Below are positions 18,275 to 26,103 of a stretch of DNA of 64,000 nucleotides, piece by piece. The DNA lies in assembly GCA_963825345.1 (NCBI GenBank), contig CAWGSQ010000006.1:124001-188000 (forward strand), given 5' to 3'. The position numbers and the translations under genes are program-made. Numbering within the stretch: the stretch's first letter is position 1; each line of letters starts with the position of its first letter. The notes beneath the pieces are model-generated. The model did not search any database. It was not told the DNA's origin and saw only the letters and a program-made list of their open reading frames with translations. The DNA is from JACVRW01 sp963825345. Lineage in GTDB: Bacteria > Actinomycetota > Thermoleophilia > Solirubrobacterales > Thermoleophilaceae.

Positions 18275-18889
18275 CTAGTCCACCGGATCGCCTGCCAGCA
18301 CGCCGCTCGCGGCGGCGGCTTCGAGCGCGCCGACGAAGCGGTCGGCCGGCAGCAGCACCGGCGCCTCCTGCAGCTCCCAGCCCCGGTTGGGGCGCATCAC
18401 CCAGCGGGCGATCCGCAGGCGATCGTCGTCGAGGCGCTCGATCCGGAGCTCGTCGCGCAGCTCGCCCGATCGCCCTGGACTGGCACCGTGCCGGCCGAGC
18501 GCGGGCTCGCCGCTCCAGTCGGCCTCGGGTTCGGAGAGCAGCCCCTGCTCGGCCGCCGAGCGCAGCATCCCGGGCAGGTCCTCGAGACCCAGGACGGGCG
18601 CCTCCTTCACGAGCTGGCCGGCGTGCCAGGCCGCGAGGCGCAGGCCGCCGGGAACCTTCTCGAGGCGCACCTCACGGCCGCCCTCGTAAGGACCGGCCGA
18701 GGCGAACGGCCCGCGCGATACGCGCGTGGCTCCCGCCGCCTGGACCCGACCCTTGGGGCTCGAGCGGCTGCCGGGACGCGCGTTCGGGCGCGGGCGCCGC
18801 TCGCTCTTGCGGTTCGGATCGAGCACCGTGCCCTTGGAGCAGATCGGGCACTCGGAGACGAAGCGGTTGTGGCGGCAGAACTGCGACAC
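18275..18889 (-). CDS. zinc-finger protein with a duplicated domain, heads the AddAB-like operon
   Basis: A 204-residue protein that I do not recognise as a named family. The first 20 residues carry a likely zinc site, C5-x-H7 and C14-x2-C17 (CPIC). A basic disordered stretch (about 28-60) follows. Two copies of a ~45-residue unit come next, near 72-118 and 146-200: each runs R-(L/I)-E...LR-(L/I)-A-x-W, then (K/Q)EAPVL, then a helix ending AAxxG-(L/V)-L. GTG start with AGAGG seven to eight bases upstream. It is 13 bases ahead of the AddB-like gene, suggesting a DNA-repair or nucleic-acid role (inference). Confidence 0.7.
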   Translation of the reverse strand: MSQFCRHNRFVSECPICSKGTVLDPNRKSERRPRPNARPGSRSSPKGRVQAAGATRVSRGPFASAGPYEGGREVRLEKVPGGLRLAAWHAGQLVKEAPVLGLEDLPGMLRSAAEQGLLSEPEADWSGEPALGRHGASPGRSGELRDELRIERLDDDRLRIARWVMRPNRGWELQEAPVLLPADRFVGALEAAAASGVLAGDPVD

Positions 18890-18921
18890 GCGAGAACCTC
18901 TGAATCTAGCGGCCTGACACC

Positions 18922-20010
18922 ATGCCTTCGATGCGGACCGCCGTCGTATCCGACCTTCACCTCGGCGCCCTCGGCGGGGCGGACGTCGCGCGCGAGGGCG
19001 AGGAGCGCGACGCGCTCGTCGATGCGGTCAAGGACGCCGACCGCCTCGTTCTGCTCGGTGACGTGATCGAGTTGCGCGAGCGCCCGCTCGCAGAGTCGCT
19101 CGAGGTCGCACGGCCGGTGGTGGAGGCGCTCGGACGGGCGCTCGCCGGGCGCCCGGTGGTGCTCGTGCCGGGCAACCACGACCATGCCTTCGCCGAGCCG
19201 TGGCTGGCGGGCCTGCGGCTTGATGCGCAGGCGCTCGCGACGGAGGCGGAGTGGCCGATCCGCCCCGACGACGGCGCCGCGGGCCGGATCGCAGGCTGGA
19301 TGCCGGACGTGGAGCTCAGCCTGGCCTACCCCGGCCTCCACCTGCGCGACGACGTCTACGCCACCCATGGGCACTACCTCGACCTTCATCTGACGATCCC
19401 CCGGCTGGAGTCGATCGCGGCGTCGGCGATGGCGCGTGTCACGGGGCGCGGGAAGGCATCGAGCTCGGCCTCGGACTACGAGGCGATCCTGGGACCGCTT
19501 TACGCGTTCTACGCCGCCCTGGCGCAGGGCGCCTCCCCCGCCTCGCTGTCGCGCGGCGGCAGTGTCTCGCGGAACGTCTGGCGGCGGGTGAGCCACAACG
19601 GCCGGCCCACCGTCGGAGGCTTCCTGCTCGGCCGCGTGACGATCCCGAGCGCGGTGGCGGCACTGAACGGACTCGGGCTCGGGCCGTTCCGCGCCACCCT
19701 CACCGGCGAGGAGCTGCGCCGCGCCGGCCTGCTGGCCATGGCGCGCGTGGCCGAGGTGCTCGCGCCCGGCGCCGAGCACGTGATCTTCGGCCACACCCAC
19801 CGGCCAGGCCCGCTGCCCGGCGACGAGCCTGCGGAGTGGACCACCCTCTCCGGCACGCGGCTCTGGAACACGGGCAGCTGGCTTTACGAGCGCGCATTCG
19901 TCACGAGCACCGGCGAGAGCCCGTACTGGCCCGGGACGGTGCTGACGCTCGAGGAGTCAGGGCCGCCCCAGCTTCGGAACGTGCTCCGGGACCTCGAACT
20001 ACAGCACTGA
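18922..20010 (+). CDS. calcineurin-like metallophosphoesterase
   Basis: A 362-residue phosphoesterase with all metal motifs: VSDLHLG (about 10-16), LLGDVIEL, PGNHDHAF, HGHYLDLH and FGHTHRPG. No signal peptide. ATG at 18922 is used; ATG at 18931 (MRTAVVSDLHLG) would be closer to the usual family start. Members include UDP-diacylglucosamine hydrolases and nucleases, but the long insert around residues 165-260 does not identify a subtype. It is divergent from the zinc-finger gene with a 32-bp spacer that must hold both promoters. Confidence 0.85.
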   Translation: MPSMRTAVVSDLHLGALGGADVAREGEERDALVDAVKDADRLVLLGDVIELRERPLAESLEVARPVVEALGRALAGRPVVLVPGNHDHAFAEPWLAGLRLDAQALATEAEWPIRPDDGAAGRIAGWMPDVELSLAYPGLHLRDDVYATHGHYLDLHLTIPRLESIAASAMARVTGRGKASSSASDYEAILGPLYAFYAALAQGASPASLSRGGSVSRNVWRRVSHNGRPTVGGFLLGRVTIPSAVAALNGLGLGPFRATLTGEELRRAGLLAMARVAEVLAPGAEHVIFGHTHRPGPLPGDEPAEWTTLSGTRLWNTGSWLYERAFVTSTGESPYWPGTVLTLEESGPPQLRNVLRDLELQH

Positions 20011-20066
20011 AAGCGGCCCCAGCCGAGGCCCGACACGACGCCACTCAATGCTGCCGTTCAGCACGC

Positions 20067-21548
20067 CTAGGCCGCCGCCGGCACCGTTTCGCGCTCCCGC
20101 ACGCCGAGCGTGTACGCCGCCACGTCGAACTCGCGCGTGCGTTGCCGGAACGGCCACGTGTAGGTGGGCCACAGCGCCGAGTTGTGGCCGTTGCGGTCGA
20201 TGTAGTAGCTCGTGCAGCCGCCGCTGACCCAAACGGTCCCCTCGGTCATCCGGTCGAGCTCGGCGTTGTAGGCGCTCTGCGCCTCTTTGCGCACCTCGAG
20301 GGTGCGGGCGCCGCGGCGGTGCATGGTGCGGAGCGCATCCAGCACGTAGGCGATCTGCGACTCGATGATGAACACGATCGAGGTGTGGCCGAGGCCGGTG
20401 TTCGGCCCGACCAGGAAGAACAGGTTCGGGTAGCCGGCCACGGTCGTGCCCTTGTAGGCCTGCATGCTGCCGGCCCACGTCTCCGTGAGCGTGCGGCCGT
20501 CGCGGCCGATGACCCGATCGGCGATCGGTACGTCGGTCACGTGGAAGCCGGTGCCGAAGATGATCGTGTCGACCTCACGCTCGGTGCCGTCCTCGGCCAC
20601 GACGGAGTGCGGCCGGACCTCGGTCAGACCACCCGTCACGACCTCGACGTTCGGCTTCGCCAGCGCCGGATACCACTCGTTCGTCGGCAGGATGCGCTTG
20701 CAGCCGATGCTGTAGTCCGGCGTGAGCTTCCTGCGCAGCTCCGGGTCCTTGATCTGCTTGCGCATGTGCATCATCGGGATGCGCTCGAGCAGCTTCCCGA
20801 TCGCGCGATGGCGGAACTGGAGCACGAAGGACTCGCGCGCCCAGTAGATCCCCGCGCGCATCGCGAGCTGGGCCGGCGGGAAGAGCCGGTAGATGGCTCG
20901 CTCCCAGCGCTTCATCGGCCGGTTGCGGTGCGGGATGACCCACGGCGCCGTGCGCTGGAACACGTGCAGCTTGCCCACGCGCGGCTGGATCTCCGGGACG
21001 AACTGGATGGCGGACGCGCCGGTTCCGATCACGGCCACGCGCTCGCCCTCCAGCTGATGGTCGTGATCCCATTGGGCCGAGTGAAAGGTCGTTCCTTCGA
21101 AGGTATCGAGGCCCCTGACGTTCGGCATTGACGGGTCACTCAGCGGACCTTGGGCTGCGATGAGGATCTCTGCCGTCATCGCTTCCTTGGACGTCTCGAT
21201 CCGCCAGAGCTGCTCATCGTCATCCCACTCCGCCGCTTCCAGCTCGGTGTCGAAACTCACGTGAGGCAGGACGCCATGGCGGTTGGCGGTGTCCTTCAGG
21301 TAAGCGAGGATCTCCGACTGCGGCGAGAAGGTGCTCGACCAGTTCGGGTTCGGCGCGAACGAGAACGAGTAGAGGTGCGACGGCACGTCGCAGCGGCAGC
21401 CGGGATAGGTGTTGTCGCGCCAGGTGCCGCCGATCTCGCTCGCGCGCTCGAGCACCACGAAGTCGTGCTCGCCCTCCTGTTTGAGCCTGATGGCCATGCC
21501 GAGCCCCGAGAAGCCGGTGCCGACGATCGCGATCCGAGTGTGGGTCAC
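20067..21548 (-). CDS. flavin-containing Baeyer-Villiger monooxygenase
   Basis: NADPH- and FAD-dependent monooxygenase that inserts oxygen beside ketones or oxidises heteroatoms. FAD Rossmann motif GTGFSGLG lies at the N terminus; the type I BVMO fingerprint FxGxxxHxxxW is present as FEGTTFHSAQWDHD; the NADP Rossmann motif GTGASA follows. A further conserved element is GCKRILPTNEWYPAL. 493 residues from GTG at 21548, which overlaps the tetR stop (GTGA). The frame is open upstream but only inside tetR. Its coupling to the TetR gene implies induction by its substrate or a related molecule. Confidence 0.92.
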   Translation of the reverse strand: MTHTRIAIVGTGFSGLGMAIRLKQEGEHDFVVLERASEIGGTWRDNTYPGCRCDVPSHLYSFSFAPNPNWSSTFSPQSEILAYLKDTANRHGVLPHVSFDTELEAAEWDDDEQLWRIETSKEAMTAEILIAAQGPLSDPSMPNVRGLDTFEGTTFHSAQWDHDHQLEGERVAVIGTGASAIQFVPEIQPRVGKLHVFQRTAPWVIPHRNRPMKRWERAIYRLFPPAQLAMRAGIYWARESFVLQFRHRAIGKLLERIPMMHMRKQIKDPELRRKLTPDYSIGCKRILPTNEWYPALAKPNVEVVTGGLTEVRPHSVVAEDGTEREVDTIIFGTGFHVTDVPIADRVIGRDGRTLTETWAGSMQAYKGTTVAGYPNLFFLVGPNTGLGHTSIVFIIESQIAYVLDALRTMHRRGARTLEVRKEAQSAYNAELDRMTEGTVWVSGGCTSYYIDRNGHNSALWPTYTWPFRQRTREFDVAAYTLGVRERETVPAAA

Positions 21549-22144
21549 GTGAACCTCCGTAGTCCTGGCAGGAGCAGCTCGACGGTCCAGTCCGCCAGGC
21601 GCTCGACGGGAACTTCCGGGTGGTCCCACATCCAGTGGGCCACACCCTCATAGGCCGAATTGACGGCATGCGCCGCCACCTCCAGCTCACGCGGGTCCAC
21701 GCTTGCGGGCGCCATCTCCCTCATCAGCTCGAGGATCAGGGCGGCCTGGCGCCGACGGACGCTCACAGCGGCGTCCGAGAAACGACCTTCGTAGAGAAGC
21801 TCATACGCGACGCGGTTCTCAGATGCGAAGCGCAGGAAGGCAAGCCCGCCGGCCCGAAGCCGCGCCTCGGGCTCGTCGTGCGCGCGAGCGGCGTCGGCGA
21901 TCTGCTCCGCGAGCCGCAGCGCGAGACCTTCAAGGCAGGATCTGAAGAGGCCATCTTTGGAGCCGAACAGCTCGTAGATGACCGGCTTCGTGACGCCAGC
22001 CCTACGCGCCAACTCATCCATCGAGGCCTTCGCGAATCCGCGCTCCGCAAACAGCTGCTCGCCGAGCTCGACGAGCTGCCGTTCACGCACGGGCCGAGGC
22101 ACACGACCGTGCCGAAAATCCTCTATCCGAGCGGCAGCCTCCAC
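21545..22144 (-). CDS. TetR family regulator of the monooxygenase
   Basis: A 199-residue regulator with helix-turn-helix at about residues 38-65 (MDELARRAGVTKPVIYELFGSKDGL) and a helical ligand domain. The start is GTG at 22144. Just upstream lies a promoter (TTGACC, 17 bases, TAACCT) whose -10 and spacer are covered by the perfect dyad GGTTAC-n5-GTAACC, so the protein probably represses its own operon and therefore the downstream monooxygenase. The leader would be only a few bases long. Confidence 0.88.
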   Translation of the reverse strand: MEAAARIEDFRHGRVPRPVRERQLVELGEQLFAERGFAKASMDELARRAGVTKPVIYELFGSKDGLFRSCLEGLALRLAEQIADAARAHDEPEARLRAGGLAFLRFASENRVAYELLYEGRFSDAAVSVRRRQAALILELMREMAPASVDPRELEVAAHAVNSAYEGVAHWMWDHPEVPVERLADWTVELLLPGLRRFT

Positions 22145-22155
22145 TTACTCACGGT

Positions 22156-22184
22156 AGGTTACCGACAGTAACCCAGGCGGTCAA
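22156..22184 (-). promoter_or_regulatory. tetR-monooxygenase promoter with embedded operator
   Basis: On the minus strand, -35 TTGACC (22184-22179) and -10 TAACCT (22161-22156) are 17 bases apart. The perfect inverted repeat GGTTAC-CGACA-GTAACC (22157-22173, plus-strand reading) overlaps the -10, with core TTACCGACAGTAA, the layout of TetR-family operators. The GTG start is 11 bases after the -10. Confidence 0.7.
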
Positions 22185-22233
22185 GGGGTAAGTCGAATTC
22201 CCTTGCGAACTCGCAAGATAAATCGACTAACCC
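22185..22233. repeat. 49-bp palindromic element, copy A (solo)
   Basis: Imperfect palindrome starting GGGGTAAGTCGAATT and ending AAATCGACTAACCC, with an inner perfect dyad TTGCGA-AC-TCGCAA. It matches copy B at 42457-42505 at 41 of 49 positions without gaps. It lies 39 bases past the topB stop and directly abuts the tetR -35 box. No AbiEi/DUF559 gene accompanies this copy. Confidence 0.75.
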
Positions 22234-22272
22234 ACGCCAGACGGGTCGAAATCGAGGCCCTTGGTGCTGCTG

Positions 22273-24606
22273 TTAAGCGGCCGGGGCGGCCGTTTCCGAC
22301 TCGGCCGCCTCGGCGGCGTCCGCCGCCACGGCGTCCGTATCCTCCGCCGGCTTCGCGGTGCCGGCCTCCGCCTCCGCGCGCTCCTCCTCGGACTCGCCCT
22401 TCGGCGGCTCCTTCGCCCACTCCTCGTCGAACTCGACGCGCCACTTGCCCTCGTCGGTCTGCTCGAGCCGAAGCTTGGCGCGGAAAGTGCGCCCGGCGCG
22501 CGACCGGAATCCGGTGACAGCCTTTTCGGTGCGTCCTACGCCGGGGTCTTCGCCGCTTTCACGGGAGAGCTTCAGCGACGCGATCAGCTCCTTCGCCACC
22601 GACACCGGCAGGCTCTTGCCCGCCTTCTTCTTCCAGATCACGAAGCCACATCCGGGATCCTCGCGCGACCAGCACGAGTACCCCTTGCGGTTCTCGGTGA
22701 TCTCGCGCCCGCAGATCGGACACGGACCGAGCTTCGCGCGCTCGATCTGGACGCCCTTGAGCTTGTCGAGCTCCTGGACGGTCTCGGTGGTGAACTTCTT
22801 GATGTCCTCCATGAACGCCGGACGCGTGTCCTCGGACTGCTCGATCAGGCGCAGCCGGCGCTCCCAGCTTCCGGTGAGCTCCGGCGAGGTGAGCTTGTGC
22901 TCGCCGAGCAGCCGGATCACCTGGATGCCCTTCTCCGTGGCCACGAGGGCGCGGCCGTCACGCTCGATGTAGCCCACGTCCACGAGTCGCTCGATGATCG
23001 ATGCGCGCGTGGCGGGCGTACCGATGCCGGAGTCCTTCATCGCCTCGCGCAGCTCGGCGTCGTCGATCTCCTTGCCCGCGGTCTCCATGGCACCGAGGAG
23101 CGACGCGTCTGAGAAGCGCCGCGGCGGCTGGGTCTCCTTGCGCATGAACTCGACCTCGCGCGTCTGGACACCCTCGCCCTGCTCGAGGCGCGGGAGCAAC
23201 TGATCGCCCCCGGAGTCATCGTCACCACGGTCACCCTCTGAGAGCTCGCCGTAAACGCTCCGCCAGCCGGCCTCGACCAGGCGCCGACCACTCGTGCGGA
23301 ACACGTTCTCCCGCACCGTCGTCTCCACACGTGTGCGCTCGAAGACCGCCTCGGGATGAAACACGGCGAGGAAACGCTTGGTGACGAGGTCGTAGATCTT
23401 GAGCTCGTCAGCGCCCATCTTTGAGAGATCGTGTTCCGAATTCGTCGGAATGATCGCGTGGTGGTCCTGAACCTTCGCGTCATTGACGACGCGCCCCAGA
23501 GGCAGGGACTCGAGGTCGAGGACGAAACGGGCAGCGGGCTCGTACTGCTTGTTGTGTGCGACGTGCTCTGCGGTCGGCTTGATCTCCGGGATCATGTCGC
23601 CGGTCAGGAAGCGCGAGTTCGTACGCGGGTAGGTGAGCGCCTTGTGCTCCTCGTAGAGGCGCTGCGCGGACCCGAGCGTGCGGCGCGCCGAGAACCCGTA
23701 GAGGCTGTTCGCGTGACGCTGGAGGCTCGTGAGGTCGTAGAGGAGCTGCGGCTGCTCGCGCTCCTCCTTCTTCTCGAGCTTCGTGATCTCGCCGGCCTGG
23801 CCGGTGACGGCCTCGACGATCGCCTTCGCCTCGTCCTCGCTCGGCAGGCGCTTGCCGCCCAGGTAGCGGCCCGTGTAGCGGCGCTCGCCTGAGGCCTCGA
23901 AGCGGCCCTCCACGAGCCAGTACGGCTCGGGTACGAAGTTGCGGATCTCCTCCTCGCGGCGGGCAACCAGGGCGAGCGTCGGAGTCTGCACGCGGCCGAG
24001 CGAGACCGCACCGTCGAATGCAGCACGCAGGCGCACCGAGGCGGCGCGCGTGGCGTTCATTCCCACGAGCCAGTCGGCCTCCGAGCGCGAGCGGGCGGCC
24101 TCCTCGAGCGACTTCATCTCCTCCCCCGGACGCAGGTGCTGGAAGGCCTCGGAGATCGCACTCTTGGTCATCGAGGACAGCCAGAGGCGCTGGACCGGCT
24201 TGTGCACCGGGGCGAGGTCGTAGAGGTAGGCGAAGATCAGCTCGCCCTCGCGGCCGGCGTCGCAGGCGTTCACGATGGTCTCGACCTCGTCGTCCGCCAT
24301 CAGCCGGTGGATCGCCCGCAGCTGCTTGGCGGAGCGCTCGTCGTTCGGGGTGAGCTTGAACTCGTCCGGCAGGATCGGCAGGTCCGCGAAGCGCCACTTC
24401 TTCAGCTTCGGGTCGTACTCGTCCGGGGGCGCGAGGCCCACCAGGTGCCCGACCGCCCAGGTGACGACGTACCCGCCGCCATTGGAGGATCCGTCCTGGG
24501 TCTCGAGATGCGTTTTGTCCTTGGACTGCTTGAAGGATCCAGGCAGCGTGGACGCCAGGTCGCGGGCGACCGAGGGCTTCTCAGCGACTACAAGGGTCTT
24601 GGCCAT
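22273..24606 (-). CDS. topB: type IA DNA topoisomerase, TopB (topoisomerase III)-like
   Basis: Relaxes or decatenates DNA through a single-strand break. N-terminal Toprim with Glu9 in VAEKPSVAR and NACDAGREGELI (113-124), the TopB-style acid motif. The catalytic tyrosine is Y326 in ALTYPRTNSRFL. Near residues 610-660 is a zinc-ribbon-like segment (CPICGREITENRKGYSC...GCGF), typical of TopB C termini, followed by a tail ending in a Glu/Ala-rich low-complexity stretch. ATG at 24606 (MAKTLVVAEKP). This appears to be an accessory enzyme beside the housekeeping topA, which is not in the window. Confidence 0.92.
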   Translation of the reverse strand: MAKTLVVAEKPSVARDLASTLPGSFKQSKDKTHLETQDGSSNGGGYVVTWAVGHLVGLAPPDEYDPKLKKWRFADLPILPDEFKLTPNDERSAKQLRAIHRLMADDEVETIVNACDAGREGELIFAYLYDLAPVHKPVQRLWLSSMTKSAISEAFQHLRPGEEMKSLEEAARSRSEADWLVGMNATRAASVRLRAAFDGAVSLGRVQTPTLALVARREEEIRNFVPEPYWLVEGRFEASGERRYTGRYLGGKRLPSEDEAKAIVEAVTGQAGEITKLEKKEEREQPQLLYDLTSLQRHANSLYGFSARRTLGSAQRLYEEHKALTYPRTNSRFLTGDMIPEIKPTAEHVAHNKQYEPAARFVLDLESLPLGRVVNDAKVQDHHAIIPTNSEHDLSKMGADELKIYDLVTKRFLAVFHPEAVFERTRVETTVRENVFRTSGRRLVEAGWRSVYGELSEGDRGDDDSGGDQLLPRLEQGEGVQTREVEFMRKETQPPRRFSDASLLGAMETAGKEIDDAELREAMKDSGIGTPATRASIIERLVDVGYIERDGRALVATEKGIQVIRLLGEHKLTSPELTGSWERRLRLIEQSEDTRPAFMEDIKKFTTETVQELDKLKGVQIERAKLGPCPICGREITENRKGYSCWSREDPGCGFVIWKKKAGKSLPVSVAKELIASLKLSRESGEDPGVGRTEKAVTGFRSRAGRTFRAKLRLEQTDEGKWRVEFDEEWAKEPPKGESEEERAEAEAGTAKPAEDTDAVAADAAEAAESETAAPAA

Positions 24607-24614
24607 CACAGATC

Positions 24615-24644
24615 ACGATAGCCGCCGTAAGTACGGCACCCCAA
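24615..24644 (-). promoter_or_regulatory. topB promoter with dyad in the spacer
   Basis: On the minus strand TTGGGG (24644-24639) and TATCGT (24620-24615) are 18 bases apart, and the ATG follows the -10 by eight bases, implying a leaderless mRNA. Between them lies a perfect 14-bp dyad GCCGTA-AG-TACGGC (24624-24637) that could be an operator. Confidence 0.4.
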
Positions 24645-24728
24645 TTCGGTTGGACCCACATGGGCGGCCCGATGCTCGATTTCGCGATGCCATTCCCCAT
24701 TGCGCAGAGGCGCGGTACGGTGGACGCC

Positions 24729-26103
24729 ATGGCCGCCGTCCAGGACGCCAGTGCGGACGAGGCGCGCCTGGCTGAGCGCGCGATCCGAGGGGATGGGAAT
24801 GCCTTTGCGGAGCTGTACGGGCGCTACGAGAGGCGCGCGTACAACCTCTGTCTGCGCATCCTCGGCTCCGAGGACGAGGCCGCCGACGCCACCCAGGACG
24901 CCTTCGTCAACGTGCTGCGGCGCTTGCCGAAGCTTGAGGGGCGCGAGCTCGCGTTCGGCTCCTACCTCTTCACCTCGGCGCGGCACGCCTGTTACGACCT
25001 GATCGAGAAGCGCCGGCGCGCGGAGCCGACCGAGGAGCCGCCGGAGCCGACGAACGGCGAGCCGGGGGACCCGGTGGACGACCCCGAGCGCAACCTCCTG
25101 CTCGAGGCGAGCCAGGAGGAGATCCGCCGGGCAAACGCGGAGCTGCCGGAGCGCCAGCGCGAGGTGCTGGCGCTGCGGGAGCTCGAGGAGCTCTCGTACG
25201 ACGAGATCGCGGAGATCATGGACATGAACCGCAACTCGGTGGCGCAGCTGATCTCGCGCGCCCGGATCAACCTGCGCGATGCGCTCCGCGGCACGGCCCT
25301 CGCCACAGTGGCGGCCTCGTCCGAGGACTGCGAGCGCGCCCTCGTGCTGCTCGCGGCTCGGCAGGACCTGGAGGCCGGGGTGGACGCCGACTGGCTCGAC
25401 CTCCACCTCGTGGACTGCCACACCTGCTGCCTCAGCCGCGACGCCATGGAGGAGGCCGGCCTCTCTTACCGCTCCTGGGCGCCCGTGGCCGCCGCGCCGC
25501 TGCTGTTCCGCGAGACGATGGCCCAGGCGGCGGAGGCGGTGGGCGCCGACTGGAGCGACGTTGGCCGCGGCGAGCGCAGCTCGATGCGCCGGCACGTGGT
25601 TCGCGATGCAGCGCTGATCGGCGCGCTCACACTGGTCCTGCTGCTCGTGGCCCTGGCCGCGAGGACCCACGACACCGCGCCGGTCACCGACGCGGTCCCC
25701 ACCGCCGAGGACACGTCGGGGGCGGCGGTCAAGGAGGTCGTCCGCAAGAAGGAGCATCCGGCCCGGAAGGGGCGCCGGCCGAAGGAGAGGCGCGCCTGCT
25801 CTGGTGGCGAACGAGAGCGGCGAACTGATCATGCTCTCCGGCGAGGACTCGAGCGGCGCCGGCAGCGGCGGCGGAGTCGAGCCCGACGGGCCGTCCCGGA
25901 AGGTCAGGATCGACCGGGACTCAGAGAAGGGAGGCGCCGGGGAGCAGGTCGAGACCGTGCCGCCACCCGTGACCGAGACGACGCCACTTCCCGAGCCGCA
26001 GCCACAGCCCGAGCCGCAACCGGAACCGCAGCCAGAGCCAGAGCCCCAGCCCCAGCCCCCGCCCTGCACGACCAAGCCCTGCCAGCCCAACGGTCCGGAC
26101 TAG
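24729..26103 (+). CDS. ECF sigma factor fused to zinc anti-sigma motif and membrane anchor (apparent frameshift in tail)
   Basis: Region sigma-2 spans about residues 20-95 (AFAELYGRYERRAYNLCLRI, DATQDAFVNVLRR) and sigma-4 about 130-190 (LPERQREVLALRELEELSYDEIAEI). After this come C201 and H226-x3-C230-x2-C233, the signature of zinc-binding anti-sigma (zf-HC2) domains, then one membrane helix (294-311). The frame then turns Arg-rich near residue 345, while the +1 frame carries an acidic/proline-rich tail ending at 26103, where it overlaps the convergent stop by four bases. I read this as one membrane-tethered sigma protein with a frameshift or sequencing error between about 25764 and 25803. 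Starts at 24660 or 24720 are possible. Confidence 0.75.
25804..26103 (+). other. extracytoplasmic Pro/Glu/Gln-rich tail of the sigma fusion, in the +1 frame
   Basis: From GTG 25804 this frame reads 99 residues: an acidic Gly/Ser stretch, then repeated PEPQ units (25987-26081) and a short CTTKPC end. It has no signal peptide and no well-spaced ribosome site, so it is unlikely to be an independent gene. Its composition suits the outer tail of the membrane-anchored sigma protein upstream. It would also be called as a separate small gene by automatic tools. Confidence 0.55.

Noticed and set aside
25804..26103. Independent small secreted protein gene
   Set aside because: No signal peptide and poor ribosome site; better explained as the shifted tail of the sigma fusion.
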